Shown here in pieces: positions 21,639-31,744 of a stretch of DNA of 64,000 nucleotides (position 1 is the first letter of the stretch; every line of letters starts with the position of its first letter). The notes beneath the pieces were generated by a model. The model saw nothing but the letters and a program-made list of their open reading frames with translations. It was not told the DNA's origin and searched no databases. This DNA is from Ophiura sarsii (taxonomy: Eukaryota > Echinodermata > Ophiuroidea > Amphilepidida > Ophiuridae). The stretch spans positions 86,191,574-86,255,573 of the forward strand of contig CM069441.1 of NCBI GenBank assembly GCA_035610835.1. Reading direction: 5' to 3'. The translations under genes and the position numbers were made by a program.

Positions 21639-22550
21639 AAACTGAAACGTTCATTCTTAACATTCTAGAATGTCCTATATAATAAATAAAGAGTAATTTA
21701 ATGGTATATTAGATATAATTCATCCTCGCGACATGAGAGACCTGAAGAACTAACTACACACAGAATACAACAAGAACCACTAAATTTGTCAAGTAGAGAT
21801 TACAAGGCTGAATGATCAGATGTTTCTTAATTAAAATGTGTCTACACTGTAAAAAGAAGCGTTTATATTTCTCATAACACTTAATAAACACTTCAACACG
21901 TTTATTTTTATGTTTTACGTGTAAAGGTATAGGAGGCATTGCATACGATAAACGTTTGCATAAACACTACAACACGTTTATAGAGGTAATTTTGTTATAT
22001 TTATTACACACCATCATGTTTATCAGCAATAAGAAACATGCTGAGGTGTTAATAATTATACAACAAATACCTCTATAAACATGTTGTAGTGTTTATGCAA
22101 ACGTTTATCGTAACCTTTACACGAAAAACATAAAAATAAACGTGTTGAAGTGTTTATTAAGTGTTATCAGAAATACAAACGCTTCTTTTTACAGTGTACA
22201 TGTATGTACATAATTGTTATCATGTTTAGTTTTAATGATAAACATGCTTTTTACCAAATTAGATCAGTAATAATAATATGATTACAAATTAGATCAGTAT
22301 TAATAAATAATAATTAGTATTTATATAGCGCCTTTCCAAAGTGATCAAAGCGCTGTAATTTCGCTGCTGGTGAATCATCAGAATCAGGTCGCATCAACTA
22401 GGGTGCTGCCAATTTCTCTGCTGGTGAATCATCAGAGATTGTCACTTAGATTGTAACATCCACCATTTTTCAATGCAGCTCCCCAAATACCATTGGGTCA
22501 AGGAAATTTTTGATAACCGAAACAACTAATCACAGATTTTGAAAGCAGGA
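21639..22550. repeat. Mosaic duplication, copy 2
   Basis: Second copy of 20734-21585 with two small insertions, one in the loop of the palindromic element (22001-22021 region) and one in the SINE body. It continues into the intact SINE head, so this copy is likely the ancestral one. Confidence 0.85.
21845..22196. mobile_element. Palindromic mariner-type MITE, copy 2
   Basis: Same element as 20939-21281, with TA at both borders (21843-21844, 22197-22198). It is 9 bp longer because of an insertion in the loop. It arose by the segmental duplication and not by a separate insertion, since the flanks are also duplicated. Confidence 0.8.
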
Positions 22551-22702
22551 GGAAACCGGAGATCCCGGAGAAAACCTGCGAGAGCGTATATGGATCGTGA
22601 TAAACCAAATGCACATAAAGCCCGACCGAGCACAGATTTCGAACCCGGCATTCATTGGTGCAAAGCGAGGGTATCTACCGCTGCGCTAACACGCTCTCCC
22701 TG
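22310..22702 (-). mobile_element. tRNA-derived SINE
   Basis: Read on the minus strand it starts at the GGGAGAGCGTG head near 22702, has an A-box-like TTAGCGCAGCGGTAGA (22674-22689) and a B-box-like GGGTTCGAAATC (22635-22646), then an unrelated body and ends with AGCGCTTTGATCACTTTGG, GCGCTATATAAATAC and an AT-rich simple tail (22290-22320). This is the layout of a tRNA-related SINE transcribed by RNA polymerase III and copied by a partner LINE. No flanking TSD could be fixed. Confidence 0.75.
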
Positions 22703-23232
22703 TTAAACGCACATTCTTAATAATTGAAAGTCAAGCAAGAAAGACACTAACAAAATTGGATGATCAGATACGTTAGCATAATAAAACATTTTCTGCTATA
22801 ATTATCATGTGTAAAAGGTTAATTCTATTCAATATGCCTTACCCAAATTAGGGGATGAAGAATATAACAGTATACATGTATGTCTATCACTAGTGAGGTT
22901 ATTGATGCTTAGGGTGTTTTCTTTTATATCTTAGAAATAGGAACATGGTTTTATATTATTTTAATGTTTATTTGGTTAATCTTGCTGTTCTATTCAAATG
23001 TTGAATATTACGCAATTCTGATTGTTTTGTAAAAGCAGTGCTGAGCGCACATTCTTAAATATGCTTATAAAGTGAAGTAAGACACCATTTTGATACGGCA
23101 TTCCCCCTCACACGCGATTCAGGGCATACAAAACTACGTCGAGTACAAGTTTGCCCTTACACACACGTATGTTAAATCAACGAATCCAACTCTTCTTAGT
23201 CAACAAAGTTGAAGTTAGTTAAGAACAAATGT
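22703..23232. other. Non-coding spacer
   Basis: AT-rich sequence with no gene or clear repeat. Confidence 0.35.
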
Positions 23233-23980
23233 GTTACCTACGAATACTTCGTATTATTGCAATGTAAGCTACCGTGTTTTAAGTCTTAACATGTTTTTCT
23301 CTTATAGAAATGCTTAAAAATGTTGCCTGATATATTGTTTTTAATAAACCTATTCAAAATTACAACTGACAGTTAGATATTGTATATTTTTTCAACATTA
23401 AATTAATATTCTAGTATCTATTTAAAGTAAACTTCTGGGAATATGATCATAATATTAGGATTTAAACATGTTTTAACATGTTTATTTAAAAAAACAAATA
23501 TTTTAAACAACCCTGCATGATTATTTCACCCCAAAATGTAACATAGATTAAGTAGAACATTAATGTATTACAGTTTTACTTCTCTTACCTACGTATACAT
23601 TAACTGTTACCTTCGAATACCAAATGTCCACATTCCTCTATGTACTTAGGTTTTGGGCGCATGCTCAAAATTCTAAATTTTACAGAAATGGTCATTCCCT
23701 CTCTTTGAGGTACATGAAAACAAATGTTCTTTAAAATCATCTTGGTGAAAGTACATAAAGTGACTCAACCTCATGTTTCAAAGTATTGAGAGCCTAAAAA
23801 TGCTACCTAACTGTGTGAATTTAAAATGTAAAACAAAATGAGTACCTGGATAAATATGATCACTTTCTATCAGCATTAGCATCTTCTGAATACAATACAA
23901 GCACAAATTTGAATGAAATATGTAAATAGGTGGAATAATCATCACTTAATCAAAATATGGTACTTATATTTGTAGGTAAC
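23233..23980. repeat. Cluster of the motif GTTACCTWCRAATAC, right group
   Basis: Matches at 23233-23247 (+, exact GTTACCTACGAATAC), 23584-23598 (+), 23606-23620 (+) and 23967-23980 (-). Together with the group at 14.8-15.9 kb these are the only clusters I see in the window. Confidence 0.45.
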
Positions 23981-24394
23981 ATTGAGAAGTGTACCTTCAA
24001 CTTCATCATTCCGCCACGTGGTCAATTGGAGAGATTAGTAATGGCACTTTTTTCCCATACAAGCTTGATATGTTGACTTTGAGTGGGGAAAAGGAATAAG
24101 AGATCGAAGCATTTTGAAACTGGACCCTAAAAATCTAGCCGTGGACACTTTTCGTTGGATTCGACCATATAGTTTAACTGCTGTAAATCTGTATTTTACT
24201 CGCTACAAAACTTTTCAAGAAGTTGATAAACGTCATCAATTGGCAGAACCAGTTGTACCTAAACATGATGCATACGGGGTGTTTTATGATTTCTGAGTGA
24301 CTTTGACCTGCCGATTTTAAATCTGGATGATGCAAACTCCGAATGAACGTTTTGGAAAATAAGGTGACACTATAGTCTATTTTGCCATCACGAG

Positions 24395-24537
24395 ACAGTG
24401 ACGTAACTGCGTATTCTTCTAATTGCAGCACATAACGCGCGTGCCTACTCGAGGCGCTGGCGTATACACACGAGCGTTGAAAGACGGAAGATACATACGC
24501 GTGCGTAAATGCTGCGCCTGTTAAGTCACGTCACTGT
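24395..24537. repeat. Short inverted-repeat element, ACAGTGACGT family
   Basis: Begins ACAGTGACGTAACTG and ends ACGTCACTGT. Internal words (GTATACACACGAGCGTTGAA, AAAGACGGAAGATACATA) recur at 54048-54119 inside another element with the same ends (53818-54119). Two dispersed copies make this a repeat family. Confidence 0.6.
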
Positions 24538-24713
24538 CCAGAGGAAGCCAAATAGAGTATACACAACTCATTTTAGTAATCACAAGCATAATATTGCATT
24601 ACAAATTATTATTATAATACAACAAAACTAATTCGGCTTATCACCACCTTCTTCATTGGCATCACCGTCGACGAATGTACATCGGCGGTTGTCGTTTCAT
24701 CTCATCTGTTTAA

Positions 24714-25125
24714 GGGGGCTGTGCACCTTTAAGTACAGCCTCCGTAAAACTGCCGTAACTTCTTCATTATTCATTTAATCTATATAAAAGTATACCTTTT
24801 TTTGTAGGAAAGGGTTCAATGAATCCAACCATGATCATGAAATTTACCATTTTGGAAAAAATTATAAAAAACACGTTTTTTTACCCATTTTAGGTTCTGC
24901 AAAGATAACTCAAAATATATTTTGTCAAATTTTGTCATACTAGTTTTATTATATTCCTCATACAAATCCCCTTTTTTTTGTTGAAAATCTTTATTATTTT
25001 TTGAGTTATCGATCAAAAATTGCCACAAAATTTGATTTTTTTTTAAACCAAAAATTGTGATTTCCACGTTTTTTAGCACTTTTTGGTCTATAATTCAAAA
25101 AATAATAAAGATTTTCAACAAAAAA
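24714..25125. mobile_element. Palindromic TTAA-type MITE, copy 2 (right half truncated)
   Basis: TTAA at 24710-24713 is followed by GGGGGCTGTGCACCTTT; the left arm is nearly the same as that of 30800-31486 (CCTCCGTAAAACTGCCGTAA, AATGAATCCAACC, ATGATCATGAAATT). After the central hairpin (TTTTTGGTCTATAATTC) homology stops near 25125 and the right terminus is missing. Confidence 0.75.
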
Positions 25126-26080
25126 ATATTTTTCGTAACTTTTTTCGTAAGCTCTCGTTCCCTTTTACACCATTGAATTTAATTAATAAGTTTATAGATT
25201 CTGGAAACCTTAGAATCTACACATATTCCAATGATAATCAAAATTATTTAATTGATTTTGTGTGAGTAATTTGACGGGAGATGTCAACGCTGCTGTGCGC
25301 TCCGGTTCACGACCGGCAACTACATTGTACGGAGCTTTAATTTCACTTATACACCATGGATTGCAATCATGTTTTACACAGTCTGGAAATCTTCAAGTAT
25401 AGTTATTCTATCTTTGCAATAACTTTAATTAGACTGCGGCATCTGTCATTTTCATTCCACTCTCACAAAACAACGCCTTTCCATTAGACGCCGGTTTATA
25501 TCATAACAAACTTTTTGCATTGCTACTGCGGGAGCAAGTTTGTGTAGCGCTCCTAGATGCACAAAAAAAGTCTCTGAGCGCTTGATAACATAAAAGGCAT
25601 TAAAAGAACATGAATGAAGATATAAAAATGTCTAGAGTATACATAGACATTTAAAATAATAAGTACGACCATTATATCAAAAGGGATACGTGCGAATGGT
25701 GATATGCAATGAAGTTCGCCGAAGTATAGTGTAAATACAAATGTTGCGTGCGCTGAATTGAGGTGTTGAGACTGCAGACTTCCAATCTCGCCTGGCAGCT
25801 CATTTCATGGCGTGGGGTGGGCGGCGGCGTGGGGAGGGGAGCCTGGCCCCCCAGTTTAGGCTATCAGTCGGGGAGATTAATCAGTCGGGAGAGCTGGAGT
25901 GGTAACTGTGGTAACTGGTTAAATTGAGCTTGAAAACTGATGAGCTTTTGAGTATTACTTGTAAAATAAGATGTAGCCCTATTTCTAACGACATGAAACA
26001 ATAAATAATGCATCCCACTTTGAATAAGTTTTACCATTTTGCACCTAAACCTAAAACGCAGGAGATTCCGGAGGCTCCGC
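25126..26080. other. Non-coding spacer including the 25864-25921 source segment
   Basis: No gene recognised. The stretch at 25864-25921 (GTCGGGGAGATTAATCAGTC and following) is the second copy of the junction segment found at 21586-21638. Confidence 0.4.
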
Positions 26081-26325
26081 CCCTGCACCCCGCCATCTTT
26101 CAATTACTTGAGGGTCACTCGGGGGGGGGGGGGATATTGTGTGCCCCTCCCTCCCCAGTCGAAAAATCCTGTTCACGCTACTGTCCATGGTGCAGCGGAA
26201 AAGAATTGTTGGGGCACCGTTTACGATTTTTTGGTTACCAATGTACCTTTTCCAGAAAAATCGCCCCCCCCCCCCCCCCCCCCCCCCAAACAAATCCTGG
26301 TTATGGGCCTGGCTACACTAGTAAC
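26081..26325. repeat. Poly-G/poly-C repeat of the GTACCTTTTCC...CCTGCTTACGGGCC family
   Basis: A G13 run near 26120-26132 and a C25 run near 26263-26287 flank CCAATGTACCTTTTCCAG. The C run is followed by AATCCTGGTTATGGGCCTGG. The same order (CAATGTACCTTTTCC, C run, AATCCTGCTTACGGGCC) occurs at 40198-40265. The proline-rich and glycine-rich ORFs here come from the homopolymers. Confidence 0.55.
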
Positions 26326-26731
26326 TTCAGCCCTTTATATGCAATGTGTGCACCTTGCAGATTTGAAATTACTATGCCTTAATAACTTTATAAGTTTTAT
26401 ACAATACCGGATCCATTTTCGGTCAAATTCTTATAATTTTGCAAAATATGGAGTTTCAACCTTCTGGAAAATATCACGCAATGAGATGATTTATTGAAGG
26501 TGATGTACGGTGAGGCGTCTTTTCAAATGATTGATGAGGTGCATTATTAAAAGTTGGTATTTGATATGAATCTTGTAAAAATCATTAGGATTTCTATTCA
26601 ATTTGATAGTTTCGGGATCAAGTTAAAATGATTATGGATTCTAAATAAAAAATGAATAAAATGAAGTTAGAGTGTACCAAATTGATTACAAAATTTAAAA
26701 TTAATTAAATTGAAACATAAATTACAACAAC
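26326..26731. other. Non-coding spacer
   Basis: AT-rich, nothing recognised. It ends with AACAAC (26726-26731), the left TSD of the foldback element. Confidence 0.4.
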
Positions 26732-27503
26732 AGTAGTATACACATGTACCCTTAGGGAGGGAAATCTGGGGAGCAATCAGGGAGCAGGTCAGAGGTCATG
26801 TATTTTAAGGTCAAATCAATATTTAACGGCTAAAATGGCCAGATTTCTCGGAAAGAGAACAATGGGCGAGGGGGTGAGCCCGTTTCTTGGAAAGCAACAA
26901 CAACAACAACAACAACAACAATGTTGTTGTTGATTCTCTGGCTCAAATTGGCTCTCACCCAACAATGGCTGAGAGCCATTTCTCGGAAACTTAAGATGGG
27001 AGGGAGTTGAGCCCGTGTCTTGGAAAACAAATGGCTGAGAGCCAGGTTTCTCAATTCAAGATCAATAACGCTCTGAGGGTAACGATAAATGGCTATTGAG
27101 GATTTGTTTAAGGAAAGAAATGACCTGGTGTGTTTTTTTTTTGGTAATGGAATCATCAATTTGTCGCAAGCCTGTGTTTGGTAATGAATACACCCCTCCC
27201 CACCCGGCCCCAAAAGTTATTTTTAGCCATTGCTATTGTACTTGGTTTATTGCGTAATAAGACGTAACATCAGGAAGAAATAACGATAAGACAAGACTAT
27301 AATGTTTTACTTCTTTTATTACATTTATGTTATTTAATGCCATTCACATTTAACTTATTTTATGGTTTGTAACATAACATGTATGTGCCCGTATAATACT
27401 AGTAAGGTATTTACAATTTCTATCTTACAGTATAAAAAGTGGTTTCTACAATACAATTTGTTTAAACCATTTGATAGAATATGTGATCAATAACTACTAT
27501 TAA

Positions 27504-27783
27504 AACCCTAACCCCCCTGAGTGCTAAAAAATGCTAATCCAAAGTCCCTCTCCAAACGCATGCGCCGTCGGTTTTCGATGACGTAGTCAACCGAGCCTAT
27601 ATAATGAGTGCAGTATACTGCACGAATGTGTAGCTGAGGGCCGTGGCTTAGTGGTGGGAAGGTGGGGCTTGAGAACGGAGGGTCCCCGGATCGAATCCCG
27701 GCAGGTTCCCGGAGATTTAGTTGGTGTTTTTTCCTCGAAAATTGTGACCCCGGTCAAAAATCCTAAACCGGGGTTAGGGTTAT
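27504..27783 (+). mobile_element. tRNA-like unit with telomere-like inverted ends, copy 1
   Basis: Bounded by AACCCTAACCCCCC at the start and GGGGTTAGGGTT at the end. Inside are a perfect 16-bp palindrome GTGCAGTATACTGCAC (27608-27623), an A-box-like GTGGCTTAGTGG (27643-27654) and a B-box-like GGATCGAATCCC (27688-27699). The T-arm forms but the acceptor ends do not pair, so it is not a functional tRNA gene; a polymerase III SINE is the best reading. A T9 run follows shortly after (27803-27811). Confidence 0.65.
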
Positions 27784-27820
27784 GGTAAAAAAGAAAAAAG
27801 GTTTTTTTTTGTGTTCTATT

Positions 27821-28099
27821 AACCCTAACCCCCCTGAGTGCTAAAAAATGCTAATCCAAAGTCCCTCTCCAAACGCATGCGCCGTCGGTTTTCGATGACG
27901 TAGTCAACCGAGCCTATAAAATGAGTGCAGTATACTGCACGAATGTGTAGCTGAGGGCCGTGGCTTAGTGGTGGGAAGGTGGGGCGTGAGAACGGAGGGT
28001 CCCCGGATCGAATCCCGGCAGGTTCCCGGAGATTTAGTTGGTGTTTTTTCCTCGAAAATTGTGATCCCGGTCAAAAATCCTAAACCGGGGTTAGGGTTA
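27821..28099 (+). mobile_element. tRNA-like unit with telomere-like inverted ends, copy 2
   Basis: Direct repeat of the previous unit at a period of 317 bp, nearly identical (GGGGCGTGAG for GGGGCTTGAG, and one T/C change in GTGATCCCGG). Only this copy has a counterpart position in the right arm, so copy 1 was probably added by tandem duplication. Confidence 0.65.
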
Positions 28100-28112
28100 T
28101 CAGAGGTGAGAG

Positions 28113-28273
28113 TCAACTGTTATCTTTCGTCGTATTCTTGGAATCGATGGACAAGCCATGTATGTCCTTTGTGTGGATATCATTAGAACTCGCTCGTTCT
28201 TCTTCATCCTCTGACTCATCGGTATCCTCTACCTCCATTTCAGATGCGAATTCCTCTTCTTCGGAACTTTCGT
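28113..28273 (-). pseudogene. Acidic C-terminal remnant of the split zinc-finger gene
   Basis: Read on the minus strand from 28273, an open frame encodes a strongly acidic Glu/Asp/Ser-rich segment (includes ESSEEEEFASEMEVEDTDE, then ESEDEEERASSND) and stops at 28113-28115, just inside the left arm. It lies directly beyond the 651-bp insert that interrupts the zinc-finger ORF and has the same strand, so I infer it is the displaced C-terminal part. It is too short for ordinary ORF calling. Acidic tails of this kind are common in nuclear DNA-binding proteins. Confidence 0.55.
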
Positions 28274-28924
28274 CATAGCAGATTGAAAAGAGATGAGTGA
28301 AAATTAACGTGTCGCAAAAGTGTTTGCAACTTTCGTTTCCAGATTTCTCTGTAATGTGTACAGTAAAGAGAAAGATTTCGTTTATAAGACTTATTTATAC
28401 ATCAAGGAATATTTTGATAGCTTACTTATTAAAATTGATTCATTAAATCGTCTAATATCAATACACCCGTAAGTCCCAACATATAAATAATTTAGTTGTC
28501 CTCGGTCAGCCCTTATACAGGGTGTCCCAAAAGTCTATGCACGACTTTGAAGCTTTGTATTTCACAAAATATAATTCGTATTGAAAATATGAATACATAT
28601 TTAGAAAGAGGAGATGTGGGAAATAATGTTGATACCAAACATTGGAGTAACATCTGTTTGTAATGCCACCATAGAAGTAAAATATGTATTACTGCAAAAA
28701 TGTAATTTTATACTTCGATGCAAAAAAGCTCATAAATCCATACCTATTGAGATTAACAAAAAGACGGGTAGAGTTGGTTACAAGGAAAGTGATCCGTCAA
28801 TTGTAATATTTATATTTTTACATCCTATCATAATAACAAACTATATCTGTCCGCTGCTTTAATGTTTTGTTTGATCTGAATCTTGTATGGAAACTTATTC
28901 AAGTCCTTACGCAAAATTCTGTGA
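28274..28924 (-). repeat. 651-bp inverted copy of 32643-33293
   Basis: Exact-length reverse-complement match to 32643-33293, covering the 3' part of the mariner-like ORF, the right terminal repeat CAGGGTGTCCCAAAAGTC (starts 28518, preceded by TA) and 244 bp of DNA that flanks the mariner element at the other site. Because the outside flank is included, this copy came from segmental transfer and not transposition. It splits the zinc-finger gene. Confidence 0.88.
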
Positions 28925-29181
28925 GTCTCTTGAACCTTACGCCTTTTATACGAGGGATCATATTGATGGGATTGAGCGCTATACTCCATAGAATTACTTT
29001 CTTCACCATCCGTCGACTGCTCTTCAGAGTGAACGCTTTCTACGTGTCTTCTTAAATTGTATCTTCGATTAAAGCGTTTGTCACAAAACTGACAAAGGTG
29101 GGGTTTGAAAGAGGAAACAAAATTCATGTTGACCCTTCGCTGGTTAATCACTGAATGCCGAATATCTGTGAAACCAAGCAT
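28828..29181 (-). CDS. Chimeric ORF: C2H2 zinc finger fused to a mariner-transposase fragment
   Basis: 117 residues. Residues 29-52 (PHLCQFCDKRFNRRYNLRRH then VESVH) form one classical C2H2 finger (C-X2-C-X12-H-X4-H), followed by an acidic/polar linker and a basic KRRKVQ cluster that may be a nuclear signal. From about residue 87 on (THRILRKDLNKFPYKIQIKQ...) the frame runs into the 651-bp insert and encodes the C-terminal HTH piece of the mariner-like ORF at 32338-32739, ending in the same YSLLL stop. The original protein probably continued into the acidic remnant at 28113-28273. It sits in the loop of the foldback element. A single finger suggests element-encoded DNA binding or a captured host fragment; function is unknown. 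Confidence 0.6.
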   Translation of the reverse strand: MLGFTDIRHSVINQRRVNMNFVSSFKPHLCQFCDKRFNRRYNLRRHVESVHSEEQSTDGEESNSMEYSAQSHQYDPSYKRRKVQETHRILRKDLNKFPYKIQIKQNIKAADRYSLLL

Positions 29182-29214
29182 TATATGGGGTAATTTTACT
29201 CATACTCTTATAGA

Positions 29215-29422
29215 TTCATGCTCATTTGCTCATTGACCCATTGGCTCATTTGCTCATTGACTCATTTGCTCATTGAGGCATTGGCTCATTTGACTCATAT
29301 GGCTCATTTGACTCATATGACTTATTGGCTCATTGACTCATTTGCTCATTGAGTCATTGGCTCATTTGACTCATATGGCTCATTTGACTCATATGACTCA
29401 TTGACTCATTGACTCATTGACT
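29215..29422. repeat. Minisatellite of CTCATTGACTCATTTG-type units
   Basis: About 200 bp of imperfect tandem words GGCTCATTTGACTCATATG and TTGCTCATTGACTCATTTG. It lies between the zinc-finger ORF start and the right arm, so it occupies the place of that ORF's upstream region. TGACTCA words (AP-1-like) recur many times, possibly by chance. Confidence 0.8.
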
Positions 29423-29471
29423 CGATTCCAAGAATACGACGAAAGATAACAGTTGACTCTCACCTCTGATA

Positions 29472-29750
29472 ACCCTAACCCCGGTTTAGGATTTTTGACC
29501 GGGATCACAATTTTCGAGGAAAAAACACCAACTAAATCTCCGGGAACCTGCCGGGATTCGATCCGGGGACCCTCCGTTCTCAAGCCCCACCTTCCCACCA
29601 CTAAGCCACGGCCCTCAGCTACACATTCGTGCAGTATACTGCACTCATTATATAGGCTCGGTTGACTACGTCATCGAAAACCGACGGCGCATGCGTTTGG
29701 AGAGGGACTTTGGATTAGCATTTTTTAGCACTCAGGGGGGTTAGGGTTTT
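29472..29750 (-). mobile_element. tRNA-like unit with telomere-like inverted ends, copy 3
   Basis: Inverted counterpart, in the right arm, of the units at 27504 and 27821. Same CCCTAACC/GGTTAGGG borders, B-box and palindrome. Only one copy is in this arm. Confidence 0.65.
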
Positions 29751-30515
29751 AATAGTAGTTATTGATCACATATTCTATCAAATGGTTTAAACAAATTGTA
29801 TTGTAGAAACCACTTTTTATACTGTAAGATAGAAATTGTAAATACCTTACTAGTATTATACGGGCACATACATGTTATGTTACAAACCATAAAATAAGTT
29901 AAATGTGAATGGCATTAAATAACATAAATGTAATAAAAGAAGTAAAACATTATAGTCTTGTCTTATCGTTATTTCTTCCTGATGTTACGTCTTATTACGC
30001 AATAAACCAAGTACAATAGCAATGGCTAAAAATAACTTTTGGGGCCGGGTGGGGAGGGGTGTATTCATTACCAAACACAGGCTTGCGACAAATTGATGAT
30101 TCCATTACCAAAAAAAAAACCACCAGGTCATTTCTTTCCTTAAACAAATCCTCAATAGCCATTTATCGTTACCCTCAGAGCGTTATTGATCTTGAATTGA
30201 GAAACCTGGCTCTCAGCCATTTGTTTTCCAAGACACGGGCTCAACTCCCTCCCATCTTAAGTTTCCGAGAAATGGCTCTCAGCCATTGTTGAGTGAGAGC
30301 CAATTTGAGCCAGAGAATCAACAACAACATTGTTGTTGTTGTTGTTGCTTTCCAAGAAACGGGCTCACCCCTCGCCCATTGTTCTCTTTCCGAGAAATCT
30401 GGCCATTTTAGCCGTTAAATATTGATTTGACCTTAAAATACATGACCTCTGACCTGCTCCCTGATTGCTCCCCAGATTTCCCTCCCTAAGGGTACATGTG
30501 TATACTACTAACAAC

Positions 30516-30799
30516 AGAAATTAAAAATCGATACAATTGATTGTAAATGACAGAATAGATTTAAAAGATAACATAAAAGATAACCACGTTTCAACCATAA
30601 TATAAATGGTTCGGTTTTGGAAAACTTTTGGATACTCTCAAGAACACGAGTACCTAATAAAGAGGTTCCGTGTTTTGGATTTAAGAGGGAACGCGATAGT
30701 GTTTGCAACACGATCCACACTCAACCTTCCTCAATACCACCTGGTGAATATGACCTCCAAATAAGTGTAAGCTTTGCTTGAAATGTTAAGAATACTTAA
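30516..30799. other. Non-coding spacer
   Basis: No recognised feature; ends with the TTAA of the next element. Confidence 0.4.
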
Positions 30800-31486
30800 G
30801 GGGGATGTGCACCTTCGTATAGCCTCCGTAAAACTGCCGTAACTTCTTCATTACTCATTTAATCTAGATAAAAGTATACATTTTTTTTGCAAAAAAGGGA
30901 TCAATGAATCCAACTATGATCATGAAATTGACCATTTTGATAAAAGTTATAAAAAACACGTTTTTTTACCCATTAATAGGTTTGGAAAAGATAACTCAAA
31001 ATATATTTTGTCAAATTTTGTCATACTAGTTTTATTATATTCCTCATACAATTCCTAGGAATTTCTTCTTTTTTTTAATATTTTTTATTCTTTTTTTAAT
31101 TAGAGACCAAAAAGTGCTAAAAACGTGATTTTGTTACCTCCAAAATCGTGAAAATCACATTTTTTGGCACTTTTTGGTCTCTAATTCAAAAAATAATAAA
31201 TATTTTCAACAACAAAAAAACGATTCCTCGGGAATTGTATGAGGAATATAATAAAACTAGTATGACAAAATGTGACAAAATATATTTTGAGTTATCTTTG
31301 CAGAACCTAAAATGGGGCAAAAAACGTGTATTTTATAATTTCTTCCAAAATGGTCAATTTCATGATCATGGTTGGATTCATTGAACCCTTTCCTGCAAAA
31401 AAATGTATACTTTTATATAGATTAAATGAATAATGAAGAAGTTACGGCAGTTTTACGGAGGCTGTACCTGAAAGTGCACAGCCCCC
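30800..31486. mobile_element. Palindromic TTAA-type MITE, copy 3 (complete)
   Basis: TTAA at 30796-30799 and 31487-31490 borders GGGGG...CCCCC ends (GTGCACAGCCCCC at right). Nearly the full 687 bp is self-complementary around a centre near 31135-31150 (GTTACCTCCAAAATCGTG). The TTAA duplication is characteristic of piggyBac-type integration, but the GGGGG terminus is unlike the usual CCC start, so the family is not certain. There is no transposase; the ORF at 31148-31384 is a palindrome artefact. Confidence 0.82.
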
Positions 31487-31744
31487 TTAAATAAATAATT
31501 CAGGCATATTTAGCACAAGTGGTAGACTAGGGACATCAACTACAGCGCCTCCAAGTGACAGTATTTACCTATTGAACTAATCATCCATAACTGAATTTTC
31601 CAAATACCAGTAGGCCAATAATAAAATATTGTTTGGTTGTCCTCGACCTCCCTATCTTATTTTCCGTCAGTCCTAAAACCTCGCAACCTTATTCATAGTC
31701 AAATTACCCGCTCATGCTCAACCGAACAAATACCTGTATTGTTT

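Larger units (their letters stand above)
26732..30509. mobile_element. 3.8-kb foldback element with long arms and a zinc-finger ORF
   Basis: Left arm 26732-28146 and right arm 29423-30509 are near-perfect reverse complements beginning AGTAGTATACACATGTACCC. The left arm is longer only because a 317-bp unit is duplicated in it. AACAAC flanks both ends (26726-26731, 30510-30515), a 6-bp TSD. The arms contain (CAA)n, palindromic CAACAATGTTGTTG, repeated CTCGGAAA/GGCTGAGAGCC blocks and SINE-like units. The 1,276-bp loop carries a C2H2 zinc-finger ORF split by a 651-bp insert. No known transposase is present; the class is uncertain (foldback-like or a long-TIR non-autonomous element). Confidence 0.8.

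Noticed and set aside
25864..26293. Pro/Gly-rich overlapping frames near 26.0-26.5 kb
   Set aside because: Explained by poly-G and poly-C runs of a dispersed repeat.
27640..27715. Functional tRNA gene
   Set aside because: A and B boxes and a T-arm are present, but the acceptor ends do not pair and the unit is repeated with telomere-like borders, so it is SINE-like.
27500..28100. Interstitial telomere array
   Set aside because: Only one to two TTAGGG units at each unit border; not a tandem array.
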